A DNA stretch of 64,000 nucleotides from Sphingomonas yabuuchiae (GTDB lineage: Bacteria; Pseudomonadota; Alphaproteobacteria; Sphingomonadales; Sphingomonadaceae), in contig NZ_JACHNX010000002.1 of NCBI RefSeq assembly GCF_014199595.1, positions 62,001-126,000 on the forward strand, given 5' to 3'. The notes below the pieces were generated by a model. That model did not search any database. It was given only the letters and a program-made list of their open reading frames with translations, and was not told the DNA's origin. Positions 24,465-33,220 of this stretch are shown in pieces (the first letter of the stretch is position 1; every line of letters starts with the position of its first letter). Position numbers and translations under genes: made by a program.

Positions 24465-26375
24465 TCAGCCCGTCAGCCGCGCATCCGCCCAGACGACAGG
24501 CAGCGGCGCCTCGGGAGCGCTATCGGCACGGGCGACCAGTTCGATCAGCTTACGGCCGCGCACATCCGCCTCGACGGCGACCGGCGCTTCATTGAGCGCG
24601 ACGGCCCGCGAGCGGGTTAGGAGCTTGCCGTCGCCATAAACCTCGAACACCACCCGCCGTCCGCGCGCGGTGGCGGAGTCGTCGATGCCGACCATGGCGC
24701 TGAACCGCGCCTGGCCGCGATTGCGCACCTCCAGCCGGGAATTGGCGAGCACGCCGATGCCGGTGTCGTACACCTTGCCGCTTAGTCTCAGTGGTCGGCC
24801 GAAGGGCGTGCGATCGGCCTGCGCGCCGCCCCAACCGGCATATTGCGGGAAATCGCCAGGCCCCTTGCTGCCGCCCCAGGGGCTGAGTTCGTGATGGATC
24901 GTCGGATCGCCCTCCGGCGTGACGATGCCGTCCTCGGCCGGGTTAACATCGCTGGGGGTCTCGGAGAGATAGTGGCCATCCGCCAGACGATGCGCGCCGG
25001 TCACGCGGTAGATCAGCGTCTGGTGCGGCGCGAGGGTCAGCTTCGTTTCGCCAGAGAAGCGGCTCGTCGCGCCCGTCCACAGGTCGGTCATAGAGACATC
25101 GCCGCGCAGCTTCAGATGATCGGCGGTCAGCACCGGCTGCACGGGCGCGGCGGTGCGGTTGAGGATCGCCACCGCCTTGTCGCCATTGGCCAGGCTCTTC
25201 ACGAAAATCTGCACATCGTCGGACAGATAGGCGGGCACCGCCTGGTTCGCGCCCGCGTCCTGATTGAGCGCGATGATCGCCCGGTTGCCGAGCAGGGCCA
25301 GTTGCTCGGCATTGGCCTTGCGCAGGTCGAAGCCGATCAGCAGCGGCGCGTTCATCATCGCCCACATCGCGAAGTGCGACCGCGCCTCGGTCATGTGGTT
25401 GGCGTCGAACTCGCCCGAGCCGACAAACAGCATGTCGGGGTCGTTCCACGTATGCGGATGGGCATAGAGCGCACGGCTGGCACTGGTATCGAGATTGGTC
25501 AGCATCCGCGACCAATGGGCGGTGATGTCGTCGCTGGTTCGCGAGACATTGCCGATCTGCTTGCCCCAGCTGCGCACGTCCGACGAACCCCAAAGGCAGA
25601 GCGAGAAGAGATAGTCGCCATCGGGGTTCTCGCGCTTCAGGGCGGCCGCCACCTGATCGTAAAGCGAGCGCACCGCCGGGATGTTGGTACGCGCGAGCGA
25701 GTTCATGTCGATCAGCGGCGTCAGTTCGCGATAGTCGCCCTTGCGGACATGGTCGCTGTCCTTGCCCAGCCCGCGAATGCCGCAGCCATCGACCTTGATA
25801 TAGTCGAAGCCCCATTCGCGGAAATAGAGCGCGATGTCCTGATCGATATGACCGTACAACCCGACCTCCCGCTCGGCGACCGTGCCCTCGGGCTGGTTGG
25901 CGAAGTTCGGGGTATAGACCTGGCCGCAGCTGTTGCGGCCGATATCCGAATAGATTCCCGCCTTGAACCCCATGGCGTGAAGCCGGTCGGTCAGCGGGCG
26001 GAAGCTGGTCTGCTGGTTGGGCCCGGCGGCGGCGGAGGGGAACTTGTCGGCGCGGATGACCAAGCGGCCATCGGGCTGGCGACGGCGCAGCCACCAGCCG
26101 TCATCGATGTTGATATAGCGATAGCCCGCCTCGCGAAGGCCCTTGTCGACGATCAGCCGGGCCGAGGCCATGACCTTTTCCTCGTCGACATCGCTGTTGA
26201 ACGCGTTCCAGCTGTTCCAGCCCATCGGCGGCAGCGCGGCCTGCCCATCCTGATTGGCGCTCCACCGTCCCGTCGGGGCCAAGGGATCGGTCCTGTCCGC
26301 CGCCAGGGCGGGCCCGGAGGCCATCCAGGCCATGGCGATAGCGCTCGCGAAAACCCTGGCGATGATGGGCCGCAT
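24465..26375 (-). CDS. GH27 alpha-galactosidase with C-terminal NPCBM-like domain
   Basis: A 636-residue secreted enzyme. The ATG at 26375 follows GGGGAGGA and opens a signal peptide ending GPALAA. The GH27 barrel is clear: MGWNSWNAFN (51-60), IDDGWW (90-95), the nucleophile Asp196 in YIKVDGCG and the acid/base Asp in NDPDML (311-316). About residues 510-636 form an NPCBM-type carbohydrate-binding module (VYDTGIGVLANSRLEV). It would remove terminal alpha-galactose, or beta-L-arabinopyranose, which some GH27 members accept and which fits arabinoxylan side chains. It is divergent from the GH3 gene and upstream of the GH10 operon with an 82-base gap. Confidence 0.92.
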   Translation of the reverse strand: MRPIIARVFASAIAMAWMASGPALAADRTDPLAPTGRWSANQDGQAALPPMGWNSWNAFNSDVDEEKVMASARLIVDKGLREAGYRYINIDDGWWLRRRQPDGRLVIRADKFPSAAAGPNQQTSFRPLTDRLHAMGFKAGIYSDIGRNSCGQVYTPNFANQPEGTVAEREVGLYGHIDQDIALYFREWGFDYIKVDGCGIRGLGKDSDHVRKGDYRELTPLIDMNSLARTNIPAVRSLYDQVAAALKRENPDGDYLFSLCLWGSSDVRSWGKQIGNVSRTSDDITAHWSRMLTNLDTSASRALYAHPHTWNDPDMLFVGSGEFDANHMTEARSHFAMWAMMNAPLLIGFDLRKANAEQLALLGNRAIIALNQDAGANQAVPAYLSDDVQIFVKSLANGDKAVAILNRTAAPVQPVLTADHLKLRGDVSMTDLWTGATSRFSGETKLTLAPHQTLIYRVTGAHRLADGHYLSETPSDVNPAEDGIVTPEGDPTIHHELSPWGGSKGPGDFPQYAGWGGAQADRTPFGRPLRLSGKVYDTGIGVLANSRLEVRNRGQARFSAMVGIDDSATARGRRVVFEVYGDGKLLTRSRAVALNEAPVAVEADVRGRKLIELVARADSAPEAPLPVVWADARLTG

Positions 26376-26492
26376 GATGATCCTCCCCGTGATGGTCTTT
26401 GAGTGATCTTGTCCGACTAAACCGGGGCTGTCCACCGTCGGGCCATTGAAAAGCCGTATGAAAATCGAATGCTGGACGACGATGGCTTTCGT

Positions 26493-26504
26493 GATACCGT
26501 TACC
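26493..26504. promoter_or_regulatory. Candidate LacI-family operator, site 3
   Basis: GATACCGTTACC, matching NNTANCGNTANN, 31 bases before the chosen GH3 start and in the divergent region shared with the GH27 gene. Confidence 0.5.
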
Positions 26505-26534
26505 AAAAATATGATTTCAGGGGAGTGGTTTGGC

Positions 26535-29201
26535 ATGAATCTATGGCGCGCGGCGTTCCTTTCGGCTCTGGCGCTATCGACCTCCGGCATGGTGCTGGCG
26601 CAGCAGCATCAGCAGCAGGCGGCCGGTCCCGAACAGGCCGAGGCGCTGGCGGCGCGCCTGATCGGCCGGATGACGACCGACGAAAAGCTCGGCCAATTGC
26701 TCAACACCGCGCCCGCCATCCCGCGCCTGGAGGTGCCAGCGTATAATTGGTGGACGGAATCGCTGCATGGCGCGCTGGGTCCGGTGCCGACGACGAACTT
26801 CCCCGAGCCGGTGGGGCTGGCGGCGACCTTCGATGACGCGCTGGTCGGACGCGCGGCACAGGCGATCAGCGCCGAGGTACGCGGGCTCCACGCGCTGGCG
26901 CGGACAACCGGGCGGATGGGTCGGATCGGCACGGGGCTCGACACCTGGTCGCCCAACATCAACATCTTCCGCGATCCGCGTTGGGGGCGGGGGCAGGAGA
27001 CCTATGGCGAGGACCCGTTCCTGACCGCCAGGATGGGCGTCGCCTTCGTGCGCGGGATGCAGGGCGACGATCCCACCCGGATCGATGTCGTCGCCACACC
27101 CAAACACTATGCCGTACACAGTGGCCCGGAATCGACCCGGCACGAAGCCAATGTCTATGTTTCGCAGCATGATCTGGTCGATACCTATCTGCCCGCCTTT
27201 CGTGCCGCGATCGTCGAGGGCGGGGCCGGATCGATCATGTGCGCCTATAACCGGATCGACGGCCAGCCCGCCTGCGCGAGCGACCTGTTGCTGAAGGATC
27301 ATCTGCGCGGACATTGGGGCTTTCGCGGCTATGTCGTGTCGGATTGCGATGCGGTGAAGGATATTGCCGCGAACCATCACTATGCCCCCGATGCGGCGAG
27401 CGCGGTGGCGGCGGCGATGCGGGCGGGTGTCGATAACGAGTGCAACAACGCGACGCTGACCGATACGGACGGGCTGACCAATCCGTATCGCGAGGCGCTG
27501 TCGCGCGGGCTGATCTCGGTCGCGGATATCGACCGTTCGCTGATGCGGCTGTTTGCGGCGCGCTATCGGACCGGCGACCTGCCGGGCCTGCGTCCGCTGT
27601 CCACCCAGACCAGTTCGCCCCGCGACATCGACACGCCCGCCCACCGCGCACTGGCGCTGGACGTCGCGGAAAAGAGCCTCGTCCTCCTCAAGAACAAGGG
27701 CGTCTTGCCGCTGAAGCCCCATGCCCGGATCGCGGTCATCGGGCCGCTGGGCGATGCGACGCGGGTGCTGCGTGGAAACTATTCCTCCGCGCTGTCGGGG
27801 CCGCAGGTGTCGGTGGTCGAGGGGCTGCGTCAGGCGATGCCGGGCGCGCAAATACGCTATCTGCCCTTTGCCGAAACCTATACCGATGGCGATCCGATCC
27901 CGACGACCGCGCTCCAGACCGAGAGCGGCGAGCCGGGCCTGACGGCGCGCTATTATAATGTCGTCGGGCGCATTCCCGATCGCTTCGCCCCCGGCGCGCT
28001 GAACGAATGGCTCAAGTCTGCCCGGTTCGAGGATCGCCCCGTCGTCACCCGTGTCGAGGCCAACGTCGCCTCGCGCAGCCTGGACCTGTCGTCCGTCCGT
28101 GACGTGCACCGGGCGGTGTGGACGGGCTATCTCGTGCCGTCGGAGACCGGGCGTTACCGGCTGGGCATAGCGGGCTTCAACGGTGCGATGACGTTGGACG
28201 GACAGCCGTTCGTCGACCTGACCAAGGCATCGTGGAACAGCCTTCCGACGATGCGTACCGTCACGCTGGAAAAGGGGCGTCGCTACCCGATCTCCGTCAC
28301 GACCGAGGCGCGTATCCTGACCGGCATCAATCTGGTCTGGAAGCGGGTATCCGACGACCCCGTGGCCGAGCTGCGCACGGTCGCCAAAGCCAGCGACGCG
28401 CTGGTCGCGGTCGTGGGACTGACGTCCGATCTGGAGGCGGAGGAAGCGCCGATCTCGGTCCCCGGCTTCAAGGGGGGCGACAAGACGACGCTTGACCTGC
28501 CTGCCGACCAGCAGGCGCTGCTCGAACAGGCCAAGGCGACCGGACGTCCGCTGATCGTCGTGCTGATGAACGGCAGTCCGGTGAACCTCGCCTGGGCCAA
28601 GACGAATGCCGATGCCATCATCGAGGCCTGGTATCCGGGCCAGGCGGGCGGACTGGCGGTCGGTCATGTCCTGTCGGGCAAGACCAACCCGGCCGGGCGC
28701 CTGCCGCTGACCTTCTATCGTTCGGTGGAGGACCTGCCGCCGTTCGGCAATTATGCGATGAAGGGGCGGACCTATCGCTACTTCACCGGCACGCCGGTCT
28801 ATCCGTTCGGCTATGGGCTTAGCTATACCAGCTTCGCCTATGCACCGCTGACGGTGAAGGCCGGGGCGGACGGCAGCATGACCGTCACGACCGAAGTGCG
28901 GAATACCGGTCGTCGCGAGGGCGACGAGGTAGCACAGCTATACCTCAACTTCCCCAAGGTGGAGGGCGTGCCGCGTGTCGCACTGCGCGGATTCCAGCGG
29001 GTGCGTCTGGCCCCCGGCGAGCGGCGCGGGCTTACCTTCACGCTCAGCCCGCGCGACCTGAGCGCGGTGGATCGAGATGGCCAGCGGCTGGTGATGAAAG
29101 GCGACTATCGCGCCTCGGTCGGCTCGGGCCAGCCGGATACCGGTGTGCCGGTGCGCAGTGCGCCGTTCCGGATCGATACAGCGACGTCCATCGCGGATTG
29201 A
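26535..29201 (+). CDS. GH3 beta-xylosidase/beta-glucosidase with PA14 insert
   Basis: An 888-residue periplasmic enzyme. The ATG at 26535 (MNLWRAAFLSALALS) follows AGGGGAG at nine bases and gives a signal peptide ending MVLAQ; an upstream in-frame ATG lies at 26511. The (beta/alpha)8 domain includes the nucleophile Asp270 in VVSDCDAVKD. The second alpha/beta domain (from about 380) is interrupted by a PA14 domain (about 465-610, starting GLTARYYNVV), and a fibronectin III-like domain closes the protein (about 790-880). This architecture is frequent among xylan 1,4-beta-xylosidases of Proteobacteria and Bacteroidetes. In this context it most likely releases xylose from imported oligosaccharides. 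Confidence 0.92.
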   Translation: MNLWRAAFLSALALSTSGMVLAQQHQQQAAGPEQAEALAARLIGRMTTDEKLGQLLNTAPAIPRLEVPAYNWWTESLHGALGPVPTTNFPEPVGLAATFDDALVGRAAQAISAEVRGLHALARTTGRMGRIGTGLDTWSPNINIFRDPRWGRGQETYGEDPFLTARMGVAFVRGMQGDDPTRIDVVATPKHYAVHSGPESTRHEANVYVSQHDLVDTYLPAFRAAIVEGGAGSIMCAYNRIDGQPACASDLLLKDHLRGHWGFRGYVVSDCDAVKDIAANHHYAPDAASAVAAAMRAGVDNECNNATLTDTDGLTNPYREALSRGLISVADIDRSLMRLFAARYRTGDLPGLRPLSTQTSSPRDIDTPAHRALALDVAEKSLVLLKNKGVLPLKPHARIAVIGPLGDATRVLRGNYSSALSGPQVSVVEGLRQAMPGAQIRYLPFAETYTDGDPIPTTALQTESGEPGLTARYYNVVGRIPDRFAPGALNEWLKSARFEDRPVVTRVEANVASRSLDLSSVRDVHRAVWTGYLVPSETGRYRLGIAGFNGAMTLDGQPFVDLTKASWNSLPTMRTVTLEKGRRYPISVTTEARILTGINLVWKRVSDDPVAELRTVAKASDALVAVVGLTSDLEAEEAPISVPGFKGGDKTTLDLPADQQALLEQAKATGRPLIVVLMNGSPVNLAWAKTNADAIIEAWYPGQAGGLAVGHVLSGKTNPAGRLPLTFYRSVEDLPPFGNYAMKGRTYRYFTGTPVYPFGYGLSYTSFAYAPLTVKAGADGSMTVTTEVRNTGRREGDEVAQLYLNFPKVEGVPRVALRGFQRVRLAPGERRGLTFTLSPRDLSAVDRDGQRLVMKGDYRASVGSGQPDTGVPVRSAPFRIDTATSIAD

Positions 29202-29212
29202 TCTGCGTCATA

Positions 29213-29312
29213 TTCCTCCCCTGCAAGGGGAGGTGGCAGGGCGAAGCCCTGACGGAGGGGTGTCCCCTGTCGATAGCGGGACACCCCTCCACCATGGAAG
29301 GGGAGGAATGAG
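29213..29312. repeat. Dispersed intergenic repeat, family A, copy 2
   Basis: CCTCCCCTGCAAGGGGAGG, then GACGGAGGGGTGTCCC, CGGGACACCCCTCC and GGAAGGGGAGGAATGA: the same succession of palindromic blocks as at 697-814. It fills the gap between two convergent genes (GH3 and the esterase). Confidence 0.75.
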
Positions 29313-29313
29313 A

Positions 29314-30393
29314 TTACTTCGTCGCCAGCGCCCGTCCGAAGAACGGCAGCACCTGCTCCTGGAACCGCACCCCGATCCGGTTCACGTGATCGCCATCGTA
29401 AATCTCGAACTTGTGCGCGATGCCATAACGGTCGAGCGCTTCGTGCAGGGCCTGCGCATCGGCCTTCAGCCCGTCCTGCGATCCGACATCGAGCGCGATC
29501 GCGCGGTAGCTGCGCAAGGGCGTGACATATTGGTCGACGAACGCCAGCGGCGTGTTGGCCAGCCACTTGGCGACGATATCGTCCCGCACCTTGCCGTCCT
29601 TGATCGGCAGGTCGAGATAGAGCGGCGCATTCTTTGGATTGGGCGACCAAGCGGCCGAGGCTGCCAGCATCGCCCGCTGGCCCCAGTTGAGCTTGGCGGA
29701 CTCGCTGGGTGAAGTCAGGCTGGTCAGCAGCTTTTCATCCGTCCCCTCGGGCCGTGCCATCGCGCGGGGCGACAGGCAGCAGGGGCTCATCATATAGATC
29801 GCGCCGTACATGTCGGCATGTTTCATCCCGATCCGTGTGGTGCCATATCCGCCCATCGAATGACCGGCGAGGCCCCGCGCTTCGCGACGCGGGATGGTGC
29901 GATAGCGGGTGTCGATCGCGGCGACCAGATCGTGGCTGATGAACCGTTCGAAATCGCCCACCGTCTGCGACGAGGAATACATCGACCCGTTGTGCATCGT
30001 CTTGCTGTCGGGAAAGACGAGGATCATCGGCGGGACGCCGCGGGCAAAGGCCCCTTCGACCGAGGCGGGGACATGGATTTCCTTCGTCCACTGGTCCGCG
30101 CCGATCGAATAGCCGTGCAGCGCATAGACCACCGGATAGCGGCGCGTGCGGTTCTTGGCATAGTCGGGTGGCAGGACGACGATGACGTCGCGATCGGCGC
30201 TGTTGCCTTCCAGATTGCCCTCGATCGCGGCGGAATGGACCTTGATCCGCTCGATCGTGACCGGCTTGGCGCCCGGCACGACGGCCGGTTGATGGGTCGC
30301 CATCTGGGCAGGCGCCGCTGTGATCGGGGCCAAGGCGACGCTTGCGGCAAGCAGCCAGCGTGAAGGCAAGAAGCGAAGGGCCATGCGGGTCAT
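29314..30393 (-). CDS. Secreted esterase of the esterase D / feruloyl-esterase-like alpha/beta hydrolase family
   Basis: A 359-residue protein with signal peptide (WLLAASVALAPITAAPAQ). An alternative ATG lies three codons in (30384). The nucleophile elbow is GHSMGGYG and the catalytic His is probably in YDGDHVNRIG near the C-terminus; GYSIGADQW follows the oxyanion-hole strand (YPVVYALHGYS). Family members include CE1 acetylxylan and feruloyl esterases, a natural role in this xylan locus, but also S-formylglutathione hydrolase-like proteins; the signal peptide argues against the latter. It is divergent from the GH43-xylB-xylA operon and shares two candidate operators with it. Confidence 0.82.
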   Translation of the reverse strand: MTRMALRFLPSRWLLAASVALAPITAAPAQMATHQPAVVPGAKPVTIERIKVHSAAIEGNLEGNSADRDVIVVLPPDYAKNRTRRYPVVYALHGYSIGADQWTKEIHVPASVEGAFARGVPPMILVFPDSKTMHNGSMYSSSQTVGDFERFISHDLVAAIDTRYRTIPRREARGLAGHSMGGYGTTRIGMKHADMYGAIYMMSPCCLSPRAMARPEGTDEKLLTSLTSPSESAKLNWGQRAMLAASAAWSPNPKNAPLYLDLPIKDGKVRDDIVAKWLANTPLAFVDQYVTPLRSYRAIALDVGSQDGLKADAQALHEALDRYGIAHKFEIYDGDHVNRIGVRFQEQVLPFFGRALATK

Positions 30394-30470
30394 CCTCTAT
30401 CCTGAAAGCCTGCCGACCTGGTGGCGTCGGTCTTTGGAATGGGCGGCCCACGATGGAAGGAGCGGGGCCG

Positions 30471-30482
30471 AATATCGTTACC
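30471..30482. promoter_or_regulatory. Candidate LacI-family operator, site 4
   Basis: AATATCGTTACC; its reverse complement GGTAACGATATT resembles site 3 (GGTAACGGTATC). It lies between the esterase and the GH43-xylB-xylA operon. Confidence 0.5.
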
Positions 30483-30561
30483 AACAATGCCGACATGGCT
30501 GTTGTCAAGCAGAGCCCCGTCCCATCGCAAAACGCCGAACCGGCCTTGCATCCCGCATCCT

Positions 30562-30573
30562 GATAGCGCTATC
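30562..30573. promoter_or_regulatory. Candidate LacI-family operator, site 5
   Basis: GATAGCGCTATC, a perfect 12-bp palindrome with central CG, 45 bases before the GH43 start. It is the most symmetric of the five sites. Its centre is 91 bases from the centre of site 4, so a looped tetramer is possible. Confidence 0.6.
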
Positions 30574-30618
30574 GTACTTTCAAAGCTCCAAAGATGGAGC
30601 GCTTGGAGAGGAAAAGCG

Positions 30619-31761
30619 ATGAAGCGCTTGATGATGGCCAGCCTCGTGCTGGGGCTCGGCACGGCGGCCTGCGGGACGGCGCAAAAGGCCGACAATGCCG
30701 TGGGCGAAAACACGACGGCAACGGCGTCGAACGATGCCAATCCGACCTCGCCCGATGGTCGTCATTACCTGTCGCAGCCGCTGGTGCGCGAGATCTTCAC
30801 CGCCGATCCGTCCGCGCATGTCTGGAGCGACGGCAAGCTCTATGTCTACCCCAGCCACGACGTGCCGACCGACACGCCGAACGACGATCTGGGCAATCAA
30901 TATGCGATGCGCGACTATCGCGTGCTGCGCATGGACGAGCCGGGCGGCAAGGTCACGGTCGGCCCCGTCGCGCTGGACGTGAAGGACGTGCCCTGGGCCT
31001 CGCAGCAGATGTGGGCACCCGACGCCGCCTATAAGGACGGCACCTATTATCTTTATTTCCCGGCGCGCGATAAGACCAAGGACCGGAACGGCCTGGGCGC
31101 GTTCCGCATCGGCGTCGCGACCTCAAAGAATCCGATGGGGCCGTTCAAGGCCGAGCCGGAGGCGATCCCCGGCAGCTTCTCGATGGACCCGGCCGTGTTT
31201 CAGGACGCGGACGGCACGGCATATATGTATTTCGGCGGCATCTGGGGCGGTCAGCTTCAGCGCTGGAAGGACGGCAAGTACGATCCGAACGGTAGCGATA
31301 CCGACCTGAAGCAGGACGACCAGCCCGCCATCTCGGGCAAGATCGCCAAGATGAACCCCGACATGAAGACCTTTGCGGAGACCCCGCGCGACGTCGTGAT
31401 TCTCGACGAAAAGGGCAAGCCGGTGCTGGGCGGAGACCATGACAAGCGCTTCTTCGAGGCGTCCTGGGTCTTCAAGCGCGACGGCAAATATTATTACACC
31501 TATTCGACCGGCGACACGCATTTCTTGAACTATGCGATCGGCACCAGCCCCTATGGCCCGTTCACCTATAAGGGGCACATCCTGAAGCCGGTGCAGGGCT
31601 GGACCACCCATCACTCGATCGTCGAGTGGAAGGGCAAGTGGTGGCTTTTCTACGCCGATACGCAATTGTCGGATAAGAACCACCTGCGTAACGTCAAGAT
31701 GACCGAGTTGAAGTTCAACCCGGACGGGACGATCCCGACCATCGACCCGTTCGTGAAGTAA
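30619..31761 (+). CDS. GH43-family glycosidase (third copy), first gene of the xylBA operon
   Basis: A 380-residue protein. The ATG at 30619 (MKRLMMASLVLGLGTAACG) follows GGAGAGGAAAAG. The hydrophobic start ends in TAAC, an imperfect lipobox, so it may be a lipoprotein or simply secreted. The propeller shows TADPSAHVWSDGKLY (general base Asp), SMDPAVFQDADGTAYMYFGG (second Asp) and FFEASWVFKRDGKYYYTYS (acid Glu). Members of this subgroup act as arabinofuranosidases or xylosidases. xylB follows nine bases after its stop, so the last glycosidic step and the first two catabolic steps for xylose are in one transcript. Confidence 0.87.
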   Translation: MKRLMMASLVLGLGTAACGTAQKADNAVGENTTATASNDANPTSPDGRHYLSQPLVREIFTADPSAHVWSDGKLYVYPSHDVPTDTPNDDLGNQYAMRDYRVLRMDEPGGKVTVGPVALDVKDVPWASQQMWAPDAAYKDGTYYLYFPARDKTKDRNGLGAFRIGVATSKNPMGPFKAEPEAIPGSFSMDPAVFQDADGTAYMYFGGIWGGQLQRWKDGKYDPNGSDTDLKQDDQPAISGKIAKMNPDMKTFAETPRDVVILDEKGKPVLGGDHDKRFFEASWVFKRDGKYYYTYSTGDTHFLNYAIGTSPYGPFTYKGHILKPVQGWTTHHSIVEWKGKWWLFYADTQLSDKNHLRNVKMTELKFNPDGTIPTIDPFVK

Positions 31762-31770
31762 GGACGCGGG

Positions 31771-33219
31771 ATGTTCCTTGGCATCGATATCGGCACCTCG
31801 GGCGTGAAGGCCGTCGTGCTGGACGAACATGGCGCTGTGGTGGGGCAGGGGACGGCGGCGCTGACCGTGCAGCGTCCGCACCCGCTCTGGTCCGAACAGG
31901 ACCCGGAGGCCTGGTGGCAGGCGACGATTTCGGCTGTCCGGGCGATCGATCCGGCGGTCCGCCGGGCGGTGCGCGGCATCGGCCTAGCCGGGCAGATGCA
32001 CGGCGCCACCTTGCTGGGCGCGGACGATCAGGTCCTGCGGCCCGGCATTTTGTGGAATGACGGGCGGAGCCATGCGGAGTGTGCAGAGCTGGAGGCGAAG
32101 GCCCCCGATCTCCACCGGGTGGCGGGCAACCTCGCCATGCCGGGTTTTACCGCCCCCAAGCTGCTATGGGTGCAGCATCATGAGCCGGAAACCTTCGCGA
32201 AGATCCGCACCGTGCTACTGCCCAAGGATTATGTCCGGCTGCGGATGACCGGCGAGAAGGCGTCGGACGTGTCGGATGCGGCGGGTACGCTCTGGCTGGA
32301 CGTCGAACGCCGCGAATGGAGCGACGATATCCTTGCCGCAACCGGTCTGACCCGCGAGCAGATGCCGCAGGCGGTCGAGGGCACGGCACAGACCGGCAAG
32401 CTGCGTGCCGATGTCGCCGAAGCCTGGGGCATCGATCAGGTGCCGGTCGCGGGCGGTGGTGGCGACAATGCCGCCGGGGCTGCGGGCGTTGGCGTGGTCA
32501 AGGACGGCGATGCATTGCTGTCGCTGGGCACGTCGGGCGTGATCTTCGCCGCGACCAGGGAATTCCGGCCCAATCCGGCGGGTGCGGTCCATGCTTTCTG
32601 CCATTGTCTGCCCGATGTCTGGCACCAGATGTCGGTGCATCTGTCGGCGGCGGCCTGCATCGACTGGGTCGCACGGCTGACCGGCACGCCCGGCGCGGCC
32701 GAGCTGTTCGCCCGCGCCGAAAGCGTCGGCCCGGCGAGCGGCCCGGAAATCTTCCTGCCCTATCTGTCGGGCGAGCGGACGCCGCATAACGATGCCGAGG
32801 TGCGCGGCGCGTTCCTGGGTCTCGACCACGACACCACGCCGGAGCGGCTGGCGCAGGCGGTGCTGGAGGGCGTGGCCTTTGCTTTGGCTGACGGCCTGTC
32901 CGTGCTGCGCGATGCCGGCACCGAACTGTCGCAGCTGTCGGTCATCGGCGGCGGCGCACGCTCTTCCTATTGGGGCCAGACGCTGGCCGCCGCGCTGAAC
33001 GTCGAGCTGGTCTATCTCAAGGGTGGCGAGGTCGGCCCGGCGCTGGGAGCGGCCCGTCTCGCCCAGCTGGCGGTCGATGGCGGCTCGCCGGAAGAGGTCT
33101 GCGCGCCGCCACCCGTGTCCCACACCATCGCCCCGGACGCCGCGCTCGCCGAGCGTTTTGCCCCCAAGATCGCGCGCTTCCGCGACAGCTATTCCCGCAT
33201 CACTCCGAGGAATTCGTAA
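31771..33219 (+). CDS. xylB: Xylulokinase
   Basis: A 482-residue FGGY-family sugar kinase that phosphorylates D-xylulose to xylulose 5-phosphate for the pentose phosphate pathway. The N-terminal FGGY domain begins with the ATP-phosphate loop [16 protein letters not shown] and has the substrate-side segments GQMHG and [10 protein letters not shown]. The C-terminal domain begins near residue 245 ([12 protein letters not shown]) and carries [11 protein letters not shown], the usual adenine-binding loop. Length is normal. One base separates its stop from the xylA start, confirming the operon and the sugar specificity. Confidence 0.95.
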   Translation: MFLGIDIGTSGVKAVVLDEHGAVVGQGTAALTVQRPHPLWSEQDPEAWWQATISAVRAIDPAVRRAVRGIGLAGQMHGATLLGADDQVLRPGILWNDGRSHAECAELEAKAPDLHRVAGNLAMPGFTAPKLLWVQHHEPETFAKIRTVLLPKDYVRLRMTGEKASDVSDAAGTLWLDVERREWSDDILAATGLTREQMPQAVEGTAQTGKLRADVAEAWGIDQVPVAGGGGDNAAGAAGVGVVKDGDALLSLGTSGVIFAATREFRPNPAGAVHAFCHCLPDVWHQMSVHLSAAACIDWVARLTGTPGAAELFARAESVGPASGPEIFLPYLSGERTPHNDAEVRGAFLGLDHDTTPERLAQAVLEGVAFALADGLSVLRDAGTELSQLSVIGGGARSSYWGQTLAAALNVELVYLKGGEVGPALGAARLAQLAVDGGSPEEVCAPPPVSHTIAPDAALAERFAPKIARFRDSYSRITPRNS

Positions 33220-33220
33220 C

